A stretch of 40,217 nucleotides of DNA from DASPOF01 sp035626155. Lineage in GTDB: Bacteria; Desulfobacterota; Binatia; Binatales; Binataceae. The notes below the pieces were generated by a model, which was not told where the DNA came from, ran no database searches, and was given only the letters and a program-made list of their open reading frames with translations. The stretch spans positions 1 through 40,217 of the forward strand of contig DASPOF010000034.1 of assembly GCA_035626155.1 (NCBI GenBank). Reading direction: 5' to 3'. Shown in pieces: positions 30,576 to 39,410 of this stretch; the first letter of the stretch is position 1, and each line of letters begins with the position of its first letter. The translations under genes and the position numbers were made by a program.

Positions 30576-31922
30576 ATGAGTATCCGGCTGAGACTTACTC
30601 TGTACTGGGCCGCGGTTCTGGGCGGTATCCTGCTCGTGTCCTCATTCATCGCATTCACCCTGCACGAGCGCCAGCAGATGGGCGCGCTCGATGCCGCACT
30701 TCTCGAGGAAGCCGACACCAGCGCCGAGGAGATATCCCACGCCGACGCTTCCCGTGCGCGAGCCATCGTTTCGGAGCTGAGCCGGGAGCATGACCTCGGT
30801 GCGCGCCGCCGCGTGCAGCTAATTACATCGGAGGGCGTAATCACAGACGCCGGAGATCCAGGCGCGCTCGGGCCAAAAGTAAATGTGCGGAGCGGCTTTC
30901 GCGGAATGCTCGACGGAGAGGATCATGCATTCCGTTTCGCAGTCGTTCCCGTCTCCGTGTCCGGCCAGCCGGGGCTATTGCTCGACGGCGCCGATACCGG
31001 CCCGATTCGCAAGGACGTGGCGCGGCTTAAAGCGGCGCTCCTGCTCAGCATCCCGCTGATTCTCGTGCTGTGCGTCGCGGGGGGCTACTGGCTGGCGGGG
31101 CGGGCGCTCGAGCCGATCGAATCGGTAACCGCGGCGCTCGCCGCGATCGAGCCCGGCCATCTCGAAAGCCGCCTTCCCGCTCCGCGCGTTGCAGACGAGG
31201 TCGGCCGGCTGACGAGCGTGATTAACGCGCTGCTCGATCGCCTCGAGCGCGCATCGGCCACCGAGCGCCGCTTTGCATCCGACGCGGCGCACGAGCTGCG
31301 CACCCCGCTTGCGGTTTTGCGCACCGGGCTCGAAGTCACGCTGGCGCGCGACCGCACGGGCCAGGAGACCCGCGCCGCGCTCGAAAATGCGCATCGCGAG
31401 GTTGTCGAACTTTGCAAGATCGCCGAGGACTTGCTGATGCTCGCGCGGCTCAACGGCGAGGTCGCGATCGATCGCGAGCCGGTCGATCTCGCCGCGATCG
31501 CCGCCGAGGTCGCATCCACGGTCGAGCCGCTTGCCGCCGCGAAGGGAATCGCGCTCAGTGCGAACGGCGCATCTGGCGTGGTCGTCGAGGGCAATGAAGG
31601 CCACTTGCGCCGCCTCGTGATCAATCTGCTCGACAACGCGCTCAAGTTCACGCCCGAGCGCGGCACGATCAGAATCGAGGTCGCGCGCGAGGACGGCCGG
31701 GCAATTCTCAGAGTCGCCGACACGGGGCCGGGAATCGATGCGGCCGACCTTCCGTTCATCTTCCAGCGCTTTTATCGCGGGCACCGCCCCGCCGGCGACG
31801 GCGCGGGCCTCGGGCTCAGTCTCTGTCACGAGATCGCGCGGCTCCACGGCGGGGAAATCACCGCGGCCAATCTGCCCGCGGGCGGCAGCGAATTCATCGT
31901 GCGTCTTCCGCTCGGCTCCTAA
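30576..31922 (+). CDS. Sensor histidine kinase
   Basis: This 448-residue inner-membrane kinase has two transmembrane segments (about 8-28 and 153-175) flanking a periplasmic sensor region of about 120 residues without a family I recognise. A HAMP linker (about 175-230) follows. The phospho-acceptor is H239 in FASDAAHELRTPLAVL. The ATP-binding domain shows the N box NLLDNALKFTP, DTGPGI and GAGLGLSLC, all intact. It overlaps no gene but is 32 nt after its regulator and 41 nt before the outer-membrane factor gene. The signal sensed is unknown. Confidence 0.94.
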   Translation: MSIRLRLTLYWAAVLGGILLVSSFIAFTLHERQQMGALDAALLEEADTSAEEISHADASRARAIVSELSREHDLGARRRVQLITSEGVITDAGDPGALGPKVNVRSGFRGMLDGEDHAFRFAVVPVSVSGQPGLLLDGADTGPIRKDVARLKAALLLSIPLILVLCVAGGYWLAGRALEPIESVTAALAAIEPGHLESRLPAPRVADEVGRLTSVINALLDRLERASATERRFASDAAHELRTPLAVLRTGLEVTLARDRTGQETRAALENAHREVVELCKIAEDLLMLARLNGEVAIDREPVDLAAIAAEVASTVEPLAAAKGIALSANGASGVVVEGNEGHLRRLVINLLDNALKFTPERGTIRIEVAREDGRAILRVADTGPGIDAADLPFIFQRFYRGHRPAGDGAGLGLSLCHEIARLHGGEITAANLPAGGSEFIVRLPLGS

Positions 31923-31963
31923 TCTAAACAATCGTTAATTAGGCGCATTCGCCGTGCGCTGAT

Positions 31964-33238
31964 ATGTTGTCCGCTATGCAGAACCGCAGGCCTCATCTGG
32001 CTATTGCATGGACGGCCGGCGCCATCGTGATGTTTCACGCCGCAGTGGCTATTGCAGCGCCGCTGACGCTCGCCGATGTGGTCGAGCGCGCGCTTAAGTT
32101 TGCTCCGTCCGTATCGGCGGCCGAGGCTCAGAGCGCTTACGGCGACGCGCGCGAGCGCGAACAATTCGCACCGCTCCTTCCGGCGATTTCCGCGGGCGTC
32201 GAGTACTACCAGGCGCCGGGTTACTCGGAAGTGATTACCAATCGCGGCCAATCCGCCGCTCTGCTTGCGCTGAACTATACAGCGTGGGATTGGGGGCGCA
32301 GGTCGGCGCGCTATCACGCGGCGCGGTATGCGGCGCAAGCGGCAACCCTCGGCATCGCCGCGGCCCGCGCGCAGATCGTTTTTGATGCAACAGTTGGATA
32401 CTACGAACTGCTGCGAGCGGGCGCGGTCGAGCGCGAGCTTCAGTCGAGCCTCGTACGACTCGACCGTTACGTGGCGACGATCGAGCAGCTTCGCCGAAGC
32501 GGCCGCGCAGTCGCCAACGACGTCCTCAAGATCCGGAGCGCGCGCGACGCCGGCGAACTGGGCCTCGCCTCCGCGCGGGCGGACCGCCGCCGCGCGTCGG
32601 CATCGCTGGGCGCTCTAATCGGCGAATCGGGTCCGTCCGAAGTCGAGATCGCCGACGTATCGGGCATCGCGGAAAAACCGACCGGCAGCCTTGCCGATAG
32701 CCCCGCTCTCCAGGCCGCGCGGCGCGCGGTGTCGGGAGCCGAACTCCAGGTCAAAGCGGCGCAGGCCGAGCGGCTTCCCACGTTCCAGATCGCACTTTCG
32801 AGCGGATTCCTCGGCATCGATCCTCCCGCGACCGTGACGCACAACGGCGGCGCCTCGTACGACGGCGTAATCTCGATGCCGGTTTTCGAGGGCGGGCTCA
32901 TCGGATCGCATATCGATCAGGCGAAGGCCAAACAGCGCTCCGCCTCCGCGCAGCTCCGCCAGACCGAGTACCTGCTCACGCGGCGCATCGCGGACGCATC
33001 CGTGCGCTACGACGAAGCGCGCGATGCGCTCGAAATCCTGAACCGCGCGCAGCCGACCGCCGACGACGCATTCGCGCTTGCGTGGACGCGGTTCTTGGGC
33101 GGCGGGAACACGACGCTGCTCGAAGTTCTCGACGCGTACCAGCAGGCGGAGCAACTGAAGCTCAATCGGTTCGATCGCGAGTTCGCGGCGCGCGAGGCCG
33201 CCGCCGAGACCGCGCTGCTCTACGGACGATCGCAATGA
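31964..33238 (+). CDS. TolC-family outer-membrane factor
   Basis: This 424-residue protein is the outer-membrane channel of a tripartite efflux pump. A signal peptide is clear (hydrophobic region about 15-32, probable cleavage after AIAA before PLTLADVVERAL). Two related halves with long α-helices follow; TAWDWGRRS near residue 106 and MPVFEGGLIG near 305 are the paired TolC repeats in the β-barrel/helix transitions. It may start at the ATG at 31964 or 31976. The gene overlaps the adaptor gene by 4 nt (ATGA). Confidence 0.92.
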   Translation: MLSAMQNRRPHLAIAWTAGAIVMFHAAVAIAAPLTLADVVERALKFAPSVSAAEAQSAYGDAREREQFAPLLPAISAGVEYYQAPGYSEVITNRGQSAALLALNYTAWDWGRRSARYHAARYAAQAATLGIAAARAQIVFDATVGYYELLRAGAVERELQSSLVRLDRYVATIEQLRRSGRAVANDVLKIRSARDAGELGLASARADRRRASASLGALIGESGPSEVEIADVSGIAEKPTGSLADSPALQAARRAVSGAELQVKAAQAERLPTFQIALSSGFLGIDPPATVTHNGGASYDGVISMPVFEGGLIGSHIDQAKAKQRSASAQLRQTEYLLTRRIADASVRYDEARDALEILNRAQPTADDAFALAWTRFLGGGNTTLLEVLDAYQQAEQLKLNRFDREFAAREAAAETALLYGRSQ

Positions 33239-34254
33239 GCACCGGCATCCCGGCCCCTCGGCGCGCACTGCTGGTGCCCATCATTCTTGCGATTGCCGCG
33301 CTCGCGATGGGATGCCGCCCCGGTTCGAGAGCTGGCGGCGAAGATGAATCGGCATCGGAAGCGGCGCCGAACCCGGTCCTGATCGTCACCGCCGCGAAGG
33401 CGGAGATCGCGCCGATCGAGAGCGAGCTGCGGGTGCTCGGGACGACCGTCGCGATGCGCCACATAATCATCCGCGCGCCCGCCGCCGGCCGCGTGCTCGG
33501 GCTCACCGTGAGGAACGGCGATTTCGTGCGCAAGGGCGATGTCGTCGCGCGGGTGGTGAATCGCGAGGCCGAGGCTGCCGCCGCCGGTCTCGCGGTTGCC
33601 CGCAGGATCGAACCCGAGGACGCCGCTGCGCTGGCGCGAACCGTCGAGCGCTATGGCAAGGAACCAGGGATTGCGGTGATCGCGCCGGAATCCGGCGTGG
33701 TCGCGAAGCCTCCCGTGGCAAGCGGGCAGATGGTCGGCGATCTCGATGCGCTGGTGGACCTGGTTGACCCGGCGAGCATCTACGTCGAAGCCGCAGTTCC
33801 GATCGACGAGGCTCACTGGATCAAGCCCGGGATGTCCGCGATGGTCAAATCGCCGCTTCGTCCGGGCGAGCAGGTTCCCGCGCGAGTCGGCGCGCTTATC
33901 CCCGCGTTTGACCCGGGCAGCGCGACCGCGCCGGTCCGCCTCGATTTCACCGCCGGGCCGCCGATTCGCGAGATCGACGCGCCGGTCGAAGCGCAGATCG
34001 TCATCGCGCGCGTGCCTGATGCGATCGTAATTCCGTCCGCGGCCCTCTTCCAGGACGCAGGCCCAAGCGGCTTTCACGTTTTCCTGGCAGGCGCCGACGG
34101 ACGCGCCCATCGCACTCCCGTAACGATTGGAATCCGCAGCGGCGATCGCGTGCAGGCGACCAGCGGCGTCAGGGCCGGCGGCCTCGTCATCACCTCCGGC
34201 GGCTACGCGCTCTCCGACGGGCTGCAAGTGCGAGTCGCGGGAGGGCCCCAGTGA
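33235..34254 (+). CDS. RND efflux periplasmic adaptor (membrane fusion protein), short-hairpin form
   Basis: This 339-residue lipoprotein (lipobox LAMGC, Cys27) links the RND transporter to the outer-membrane channel. The first lipoyl half is IRAPAAGRVLGLTVRNGDFVRKGDVVARV; the second is IAPESGVVAKPPVASGQMV. Between them are only about 40 residues (from NREAEAA to KEPGIAV), whereas AcrA-type proteins have some 70 for the helical hairpin. A β-barrel domain (about 170-240) and a membrane-proximal domain (about 240-330) follow. A short hairpin should alter how the adaptor contacts the channel. The start is fixed by the ATGA overlap with the channel gene, and the end overlaps the RND gene by 4 nt. 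Confidence 0.9.
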   Translation: MSTGIPAPRRALLVPIILAIAALAMGCRPGSRAGGEDESASEAAPNPVLIVTAAKAEIAPIESELRVLGTTVAMRHIIIRAPAAGRVLGLTVRNGDFVRKGDVVARVVNREAEAAAAGLAVARRIEPEDAAALARTVERYGKEPGIAVIAPESGVVAKPPVASGQMVGDLDALVDLVDPASIYVEAAVPIDEAHWIKPGMSAMVKSPLRPGEQVPARVGALIPAFDPGSATAPVRLDFTAGPPIREIDAPVEAQIVIARVPDAIVIPSAALFQDAGPSGFHVFLAGADGRAHRTPVTIGIRSGDRVQATSGVRAGGLVITSGGYALSDGLQVRVAGGPQ

Positions 34255-37200
34255 TTCGCGGAAAATCGACTTTCGCCACTCTCGCCGTCATCGCCGCAAG
34301 TGCGCTCGGGGTCATCGTGGCGTTTTCCATTCCGAGCGCGGTCTTTCCCGAGATCTCTTTCAACCGCGCGATCATCATCGCCGACAGCGGCGACCTGCCC
34401 GCCGAACAGGTGATGGTCTCGATCACGCGTCCGCTGGAGGAGGCCGCCTACGGCGTCGTCGGCGTGAGCCTGGTGCGTTCCACGACCACGCGCGGCAGCT
34501 CCGAGATCGACGTAACCTTCGCTCCAGGAGCCGACGCTGCGGTCAGCTACCAACTCCTCAACGCAGCGCTGGGCGAGCTGCGCGGCCGCCTCCCGGAACG
34601 CACTTCGGTCGACACGCGCCTGCTCACGACCGGGACGTTTCCCATCGTCGATCTGAGCCTGAGTTCGCGCGTGCGAAGCCTTGCCGAGTTGACCGATATC
34701 GCGACCTACGAAATCGTGCCGAGCTTCCATCGAATTCCGGGCGTTTACCGGGTCGAAGTGGTTGGCGGCAAATATCGCGAGTACGTGGTGCGGCTCGACT
34801 CGGCGAAGATGCTCGAGCACAACCTCGCGCCGCAGGAAATCGTCGATGGTCTCGCGCGGGCGAACATCGTCGCCTCCGCCGGGCGCGTGCTCGATTCCCA
34901 TCGGATGCTGCTGACCGTCGTCACGGCCGACATCCACGGCGCCGAGCAGCTTGCCGCATTGCCGGTGGCGAGCGCCGGCGGCGAGCCGGTTCGCGTCCGG
35001 GATGTGGGGTCGGTGGAACTCGGGATCACCGAGGATTACATCCGCACGGCCAGCGAGCGGGGTCCGGCGGTGCTGGTCGGAATTTCGCGTCAGCCCGGCG
35101 GCGACACGGTGCAGATCGCGGCGCGCGCGCGCGTGCTGGTGGATGATTTTCGGCGGCGCTTTCCCGACGTCGAATTTTCGTTCTCGTATGACCAGTCGGT
35201 GCTGGTCGGCGAGTCGTTCCGCAGCGTGCGCGACGCGATCGTGCTGGGCCTCGCGCTTGCGGTGCTGGTCGTGCTCGCATTCACCGCAAGCCCGGTAAGC
35301 GCGCTGGTCGCGGCGATCGTTGTGCCGTGCACGATCGCGATTACTTTCGTCGTGATGAAGGCCGCCGGGCTTACCTTCAACATGATGACGTTGGGTGGAC
35401 TGGCCGCGGGAATCGGACTGTTCATCGACGATGCGATCGTGATGATCGAGGCGATCCATCGGGCGCGCTCAGCCGGCGCGGCAACCGGCGACGCCGCGGT
35501 GGCGGCCCTGGCCGAGTTGCGCCGCGCGCTCGTCGCATCGACGCTCACCGCGATCGCGGTGTTTGCGCCGCTGGTATTTCTGAGCGGGGTGACCGGGGTG
35601 TTTTTCCGCGCGCTCGCCGTGGTCCTCGGCGCGGGCCTTGCGGTTTCGCTTCTGCTCGCGCTCTACTTTACGCCCGCGCTCGAGATGCAGCTTTCGCGGT
35701 TTCGGGGAAAAAGCCGCGAGCCGGGCCGCGTGTTCTCGGCGGTCCGCGCGGCCGGCCTTGTGGCGCTGCGGCCGTTCGTTCGATTCCCCGCACTCGCGCT
35801 CGCGCTGGCGGCGGGCTCGGTAGCGGCCGCATACGGACTGTACAAGATGGCCGGGACCGATTACCTGCCGCCGCTCGATGAGGGCGCGTTCATTCTCGAC
35901 TACCTGACGCCGCCCGAGAGCACTCTCGCCGACACCGAGGCGCTGCTTGGACGAATCGAGCAGGTACTGGCCGGGACGCCGGAGGTGGCGGCATTTGCGC
36001 GCCGCACCGGCACGCAACTCGGCTTTTTTCTGACCGAATCGAACCGCGGGGACATTTCGGTGCGGCTGCGCACGAACCGCAAGCGCGACATCGATCGGAT
36101 TATCAATTCGGTGCGCACCGGGATCCTCAGTTCGGTTGCGGGAGTGCATATTGAGTTTTCCCAGATGCTCCAGGATCTGATCGGCGACCTTTCCGGCAAC
36201 CCGGAGCCGATCGAAGTCAAGGTATTCGGCGCGGGCCAGAGCGAGATCGAATCGACGGCGCGGAGCGTGGCGGCGCGGCTGCGCGCGATTCCCGGATTGG
36301 TGGACGTATTCGACGGGATCGTGCTGAGCAATCCCGAGGAGGAAGTGCTCGTCGATGAGACTGCGGCGGCGCGTTACAATCTCGATGCGGCGTACGTCCA
36401 GGCGACGCTGCGATCGGTAATCGAGGGGACCGTCGCTACCAGCATTCGCGCAGGCGATCGCCTGGTCGGCGTGCGGGTGCGCTATCCGGAGGGCTTTCAC
36501 GCCGACTTGCCCGCGCTCTCCGAAGTGATGCTTAAGACGCCGTCCAGGGGCCGCGTTCCGCTGTCATCGGTGACGCGGCTTGAATCTTCGGGCGAACGCT
36601 CGGAACTCGCGCGCGAACGTCTCCGCCCGGTCGTTCACGTGACCGCACGGCTAGCGGGAATCGACCTTGGGACCGCGATGGCGCGCGTGCGCGGCGCGCT
36701 CCTAACTCTCGCGCTGCCGGCTGGAGTCACGCTCGAATACGGCGGGCTATACGCGCAGCAGCAGGCGGCCTTTGGCGAACTCACGCTGGTCCTGATTGCG
36801 GGAACGGCCGTAGTGTTCCTGATTCTCGTTTGGGAGTTCGGGAGAATCGCGCCCGCGCTTGCCTGCCTCATCGCCGCGCTGGCAAGTCTGGCCGGTAGCT
36901 TTGGCGCGCTCGATGCGACCGGAGTGACGCTCAATATCTCGTCGTTCATGGGCATCATCATGGTCGCCGGCATCACCGCGAAGAATGGAATTCTCCTGCT
37001 CGACCACGCCGAGCGCGGCCTGGCCGCAGGATCCGAGCCGCGCGCCGCCCTGGCCGCCGCTGCACGGGTGAGGCTCAGGCCGATCATGATGACCACGCTC
37101 GCCACCGCCGCCGGACTGCTTCCGCTCGCGTTGGGGATCGGCGCCGGAGCCAGGGTGCAGCAGCCGCTGGCGGTCGCAGTGATCGGCGGCCTCGCGTTCG

Positions 37201-37280
37201 CGATGTTTCTCTCGATCCCTCTGGCCGGGGGACTCTACCTGCTCGGAACGCAAAGCCGGCATCGCGGAGCCGGCGGCTGA
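34251..37280 (+). CDS. RND-family efflux transporter
   Basis: This 1009-residue inner-membrane pump has the RND layout: 12 predicted membrane spans, two large periplasmic loops, and a start GTG that overlaps the adaptor stop by 4 nt. Proton-relay residues are D393-D394 in GLFIDDAIVMIE (TM4) and K911 in GITAKNGILLLDHAE (TM10), as in AcrB D407-D408 and K940. The second loop begins at GTDYLPPLDEGAFILDY, which recalls the HME (CzcA/CusA) branch, while the Asp pair and Lys fit the HAE branch. No methionine-rich metal site is evident in my reading, so a drug or small organic substrate is more likely than metal ions. Controlled probably by the adjacent two-component system. Confidence 0.93.
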   Translation: MIRGKSTFATLAVIAASALGVIVAFSIPSAVFPEISFNRAIIIADSGDLPAEQVMVSITRPLEEAAYGVVGVSLVRSTTTRGSSEIDVTFAPGADAAVSYQLLNAALGELRGRLPERTSVDTRLLTTGTFPIVDLSLSSRVRSLAELTDIATYEIVPSFHRIPGVYRVEVVGGKYREYVVRLDSAKMLEHNLAPQEIVDGLARANIVASAGRVLDSHRMLLTVVTADIHGAEQLAALPVASAGGEPVRVRDVGSVELGITEDYIRTASERGPAVLVGISRQPGGDTVQIAARARVLVDDFRRRFPDVEFSFSYDQSVLVGESFRSVRDAIVLGLALAVLVVLAFTASPVSALVAAIVVPCTIAITFVVMKAAGLTFNMMTLGGLAAGIGLFIDDAIVMIEAIHRARSAGAATGDAAVAALAELRRALVASTLTAIAVFAPLVFLSGVTGVFFRALAVVLGAGLAVSLLLALYFTPALEMQLSRFRGKSREPGRVFSAVRAAGLVALRPFVRFPALALALAAGSVAAAYGLYKMAGTDYLPPLDEGAFILDYLTPPESTLADTEALLGRIEQVLAGTPEVAAFARRTGTQLGFFLTESNRGDISVRLRTNRKRDIDRIINSVRTGILSSVAGVHIEFSQMLQDLIGDLSGNPEPIEVKVFGAGQSEIESTARSVAARLRAIPGLVDVFDGIVLSNPEEEVLVDETAAARYNLDAAYVQATLRSVIEGTVATSIRAGDRLVGVRVRYPEGFHADLPALSEVMLKTPSRGRVPLSSVTRLESSGERSELARERLRPVVHVTARLAGIDLGTAMARVRGALLTLALPAGVTLEYGGLYAQQQAAFGELTLVLIAGTAVVFLILVWEFGRIAPALACLIAALASLAGSFGALDATGVTLNISSFMGIIMVAGITAKNGILLLDHAERGLAAGSEPRAALAAAARVRLRPIMMTTLATAAGLLPLALGIGAGARVQQPLAVAVIGGLAFAMFLSIPLAGGLYLLGTQSRHRGAGG

Positions 37281-37320
37281 TTCGCCCAGGCGGCGCCGTC
37301 CGTGAGCGCCCGCGGCTCTG

Positions 37321-37980
37321 CTAATACACGTGGGGTACGAGTTTGAAATGCACGCGCGACTCGTACGCGCGATACTCGGGGTCGGCGTTCAGAACCTCCT
37401 CCTCGAGGCTGATTCTCCACGCCAGGAACGGCCACGACACTACCACGAAGAACCAGTTCCGGATGGTCGGATATGAACATGCATAGCCGATCATCAGAAT
37501 CAGCCAACCGAGGTATATCGGATGGCGCACGATGCTGAACGGCCCGCGCGATACGATGCCGCGATTGGCCGGCAGGAATCCGAAGCTGCGGCCCATCCAC
37601 AGCCGCGCGACTTGAGAGAGGACAACGCCCGAGACCTCCAGGACCAATCCGGCGGATGAGAGAATTCCGGTCGCGGGCGCATCGGGCCTCATGAACGACG
37701 GGAAAATCAGCATCCCGCCGATCGCGCCGAACGCGCGAATATTCACCATCGAATCGCGCGGCGGCACGCGCACGAGCGAAAGCACTCCCATGATCATCGC
37801 GCCAACCACCCAGACCATATTCGCTATCCCGGTCTGGTAGCGCTGAGCACTGGGAAGCGCGACGAGAAAAAAGCAGGCCGCAAGCGCGAGGTTGGACAGC
37901 GCGTGTTTCAGTCCGGCAGCCGAGACCGCGGGCGGTTTGATCCGGATTTCCGTGCTGACTCTCGGCGCAGTTGCCTCCAT
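37321..37980 (-). CDS. Isoprenylcysteine carboxyl methyltransferase-like (PEMT/ICMT) membrane protein
   Basis: This 219-residue membrane protein has several hydrophobic segments and the C-terminal methyltransferase motif RHPIYLGWLILMIGY near residues 151-165, followed by EEEVLNADPEYRAYESRV (about 193-210). This R-H-P-x-Y-x-G and E-E pattern binds S-adenosylmethionine in ICMT, PEMT and NnrU-like proteins. The methyl acceptor is unknown; bacterial members are mostly uncharacterised. It converges on the RND gene with 40 nt between stops. The start is ATG at 37980. Confidence 0.85.
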   Translation of the reverse strand: MEATAPRVSTEIRIKPPAVSAAGLKHALSNLALAACFFLVALPSAQRYQTGIANMVWVVGAMIMGVLSLVRVPPRDSMVNIRAFGAIGGMLIFPSFMRPDAPATGILSSAGLVLEVSGVVLSQVARLWMGRSFGFLPANRGIVSRGPFSIVRHPIYLGWLILMIGYACSYPTIRNWFFVVVSWPFLAWRISLEEEVLNADPEYRAYESRVHFKLVPHVY

Positions 37981-38064
37981 GAATTACATGTCATCGCATA
38001 ATCACTTGCGAAGCAATCGAATTCGCCGGTCGGGAGGTCGAGCAAGGTTTGGAATTGATATTAT

Positions 38065-38082
38065 TTGACAATTACTAGTCAA
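38065..38082. repeat. Inverted repeat in AT-rich intergenic patch
   Basis: TTGAC (38065-38069) and GTCAA (38078-38082) form a 5-bp inverted repeat with an 8-nt spacer, in the most AT-rich patch of the window. It lies in the 274-nt gap between the ICMT-like gene (start 37980, minus) and the tRNA-Leu promoter. It could be an operator for the ICMT-like gene, or chance. Confidence 0.35.
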
Positions 38083-38196
38083 TAGCCACCAGGCTTCGTC
38101 GAGGATTGCCTCTGACGTGCGATTGCGGGCGATCGATCGCCGCACGATCCGTTTGTCGGCGTCGCGGGGCCCGCCCGCAGGCCCCATCCGGACGGA

Positions 38197-38225
38197 TTGC
38201 CGCTGGCGATCGCATGCCGTATAAA
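38197..38225 (+). promoter_or_regulatory. Promoter for tRNA-Leu
   Basis: TTGCCG (38197-38202) and TATAAA (38220-38225) are exactly 17 nt apart. Transcription would begin near 38232, giving a leader of about 23 nt before the mature tRNA start at 38255. Confidence 0.7.
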
Positions 38226-38254
38226 GTTTTTCTGGCCGGTTTTGCGGCGAAAGT

Positions 38255-38340
38255 GCCGAGGTGGCGAAACGGCAGACGCAGAGGACTCAAAATCCTCCGT
38301 CCTCACGGACATGCGGGTTCAAGTCCCGCCCTCGGCACCA
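38255..38340 (+). tRNA. tRNA-Leu (anticodon CAA)
   Basis: The 86-nt sequence folds as a class II tRNA. The acceptor stem is GCCGAGG (38255-38261) with CCTCGGC (38330-38336), then A and an encoded CCA. The D-arm region is followed by an anticodon stem GAGGA/TCCTC enclosing the loop CTCAAAA, so the anticodon is CAA, reading UUG. The long variable arm GTCC-TCAC-GGAC is the leucine/serine-type identity feature, and the T-arm is GCGGG-TTCAAGT-CCCGC. Length, arms and loop agree with E. coli tRNA-Leu(CAA). Confidence 0.97.
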
Positions 38341-38402
38341 GCAGTTCCGCCGGCCTTCCCACGATTCGCGAACAATCTTGTCCGCCGTCCGCGGATTCGG
38401 GC

Positions 38403-38846
38403 TCAAGCGGGAGCAAGCCACATCACGTCGAGGCCGACGCGCTCGGCAGCGTCAGGTTGGCGCTCGTCGGCGGTGATAAACGGCAGATGCAGACCTGAGA
38501 GCTCCTGAAAAGCCAGGGCCGAGGCTATATGGAGGGCGTCCAGCGTGCTCGCCCCTGACTGCCGGACCACTCCCTCGGCTCGGGTAAGAACCGAATCGCC
38601 AAGTTCAACGAGTTCCCAGTGCGCGCGGTCGGCGCGCATCCTTGAGAGTATCGCGCCGAAACTACGCGCGTCGAGGTCGCCTGCGGTCCTGCGCCGCGAC
38701 AATGCTGAGAGAGCTTCGACCTGGATAATCGCACACGACAAAAATCGGTACCGGCGCATCAACTCCCGCGCCCGCCGTGAGCCGGCCTCGCGCACGTAGC
38801 GTTTCACCAGGACGCTGGTGTCGAAGTAGGCCCACGGAAGCGGCAT
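38403..38846 (-). CDS. vapC: PIN-domain toxin, VapC-like
   Basis: This 147-residue protein has the PIN-domain endoribonuclease fold. The acidic metal site is the Asp in YFDTSVLVKRY (residue 9), the Glu in VEALSAL near 43, the Asp in TLDALHIASA near 103 and the Asp in FITADERQ near 126. VapC toxins cleave RNA, often initiator tRNA or rRNA. The start codon overlaps the stop of the antitoxin gene by one base (TGATG), the usual coupling in such pairs. The target RNA is unknown. The gene lies just downstream of, and on the strand opposite to, tRNA-Leu. Confidence 0.9.
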   Translation of the reverse strand: MPLPWAYFDTSVLVKRYVREAGSRRARELMRRYRFLSCAIIQVEALSALSRRRTAGDLDARSFGAILSRMRADRAHWELVELGDSVLTRAEGVVRQSGASTLDALHIASALAFQELSGLHLPFITADERQPDAAERVGLDVMWLAPA

Positions 38847-39124
38847 CAGGACGACTCCCGCTCCCTGCGCAGCGTTCGCGTCATCGAGTCTCCGCGGATC
38901 CGGCGCGGCGTCCAGGAAGGCATCGGACGAGGATTCGCCGCGGCGCGCAGCAAGCCGGCCGCCTCAAGCTGCCTGACGGCGGCATTCGCCTCTCTCTCAG
39001 GCTTCACCGGCACGAGGCGGGCGAGCGGCTTGCCCCGTTCGGTCAACATCACTTCCTTTCCGCTCCGAACGGCCTTGATGATTGTGGAGAATCGCTGATT
39101 CGCCTCGCGCAGTCCGACTTGCAT
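38846..39124 (-). CDS. vapB: Phd/YefM-family antitoxin (VapB-like)
   Basis: This 92-residue antitoxin has an N-terminal Phd/YefM DNA-binding part: VGLREANQRFSTIIKAVRSG (about residues 3-22), followed by KEVMLTERGKPLARLVPV. The C-terminal half (about 45-92) is Arg-rich and probably disordered until bound to the toxin. It would bind and inhibit the PIN protein and repress its own promoter. The ATG at 39124 is 15 nt after a candidate operator. Antitoxin first, toxin second is the normal order. Confidence 0.88.
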   Translation of the reverse strand: MQVGLREANQRFSTIIKAVRSGKEVMLTERGKPLARLVPVKPEREANAAVRQLEAAGLLRAAANPRPMPSWTPRRIRGDSMTRTLRRERESS

Positions 39125-39138
39125 CGATCGACCTCGAA

Positions 39139-39156
39139 AGTAACTACGTCACTACT
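39139..39156. promoter_or_regulatory. Candidate operator of the VapBC operon
   Basis: The 18-bp sequence has perfect dyad symmetry at the outer and central positions: AGTA-N3-ACGT-N3-TACT. It lies 15 nt before the antitoxin start and overlaps the -10 end of the promoter at 39154-39182. Autoregulation by the antitoxin-toxin complex at such a site is typical. Confidence 0.5.
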
Positions 39157-39182
39157 TTATCCTGGCGTTGCAGGGAAAACAA
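39154..39182 (-). promoter_or_regulatory. Candidate promoter for the VapBC operon
   Basis: On the minus strand TTGTTT (39182-39177) and TAAAGT (39159-39154) are 17 nt apart. Transcription would start near 39147, inside the dyad at 39139-39156. Confidence 0.5.
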
Positions 39183-39410
39183 CCGCTGCAAGACGGGCCA
39201 GGGACCGATGCGGCTCGCGCGCCCTCGAAATCAGGCGGCCCTCCCCCCCAGGCGCGCGGCCGGCGCCGCCGGATTCGGCCGCTCGCGGCTCGGCGGAGTT
39301 CGTAATCGTACCATTAAGATCGGTGCACGCAAATTTAACCCGCGCATCAAATCGCCGAAAGGGTCCTCCTGTAATCTCTCCGGCCCAATACTCACTCAAA
39401 GGAGGATCTT

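Noticed and set aside
34203..35459. Long minus-strand open frame of 418 codons
   Set aside because: It is antisense to the RND transporter gene, which has intact membrane and proton-relay motifs. The antisense product is highly charged, with no domain.
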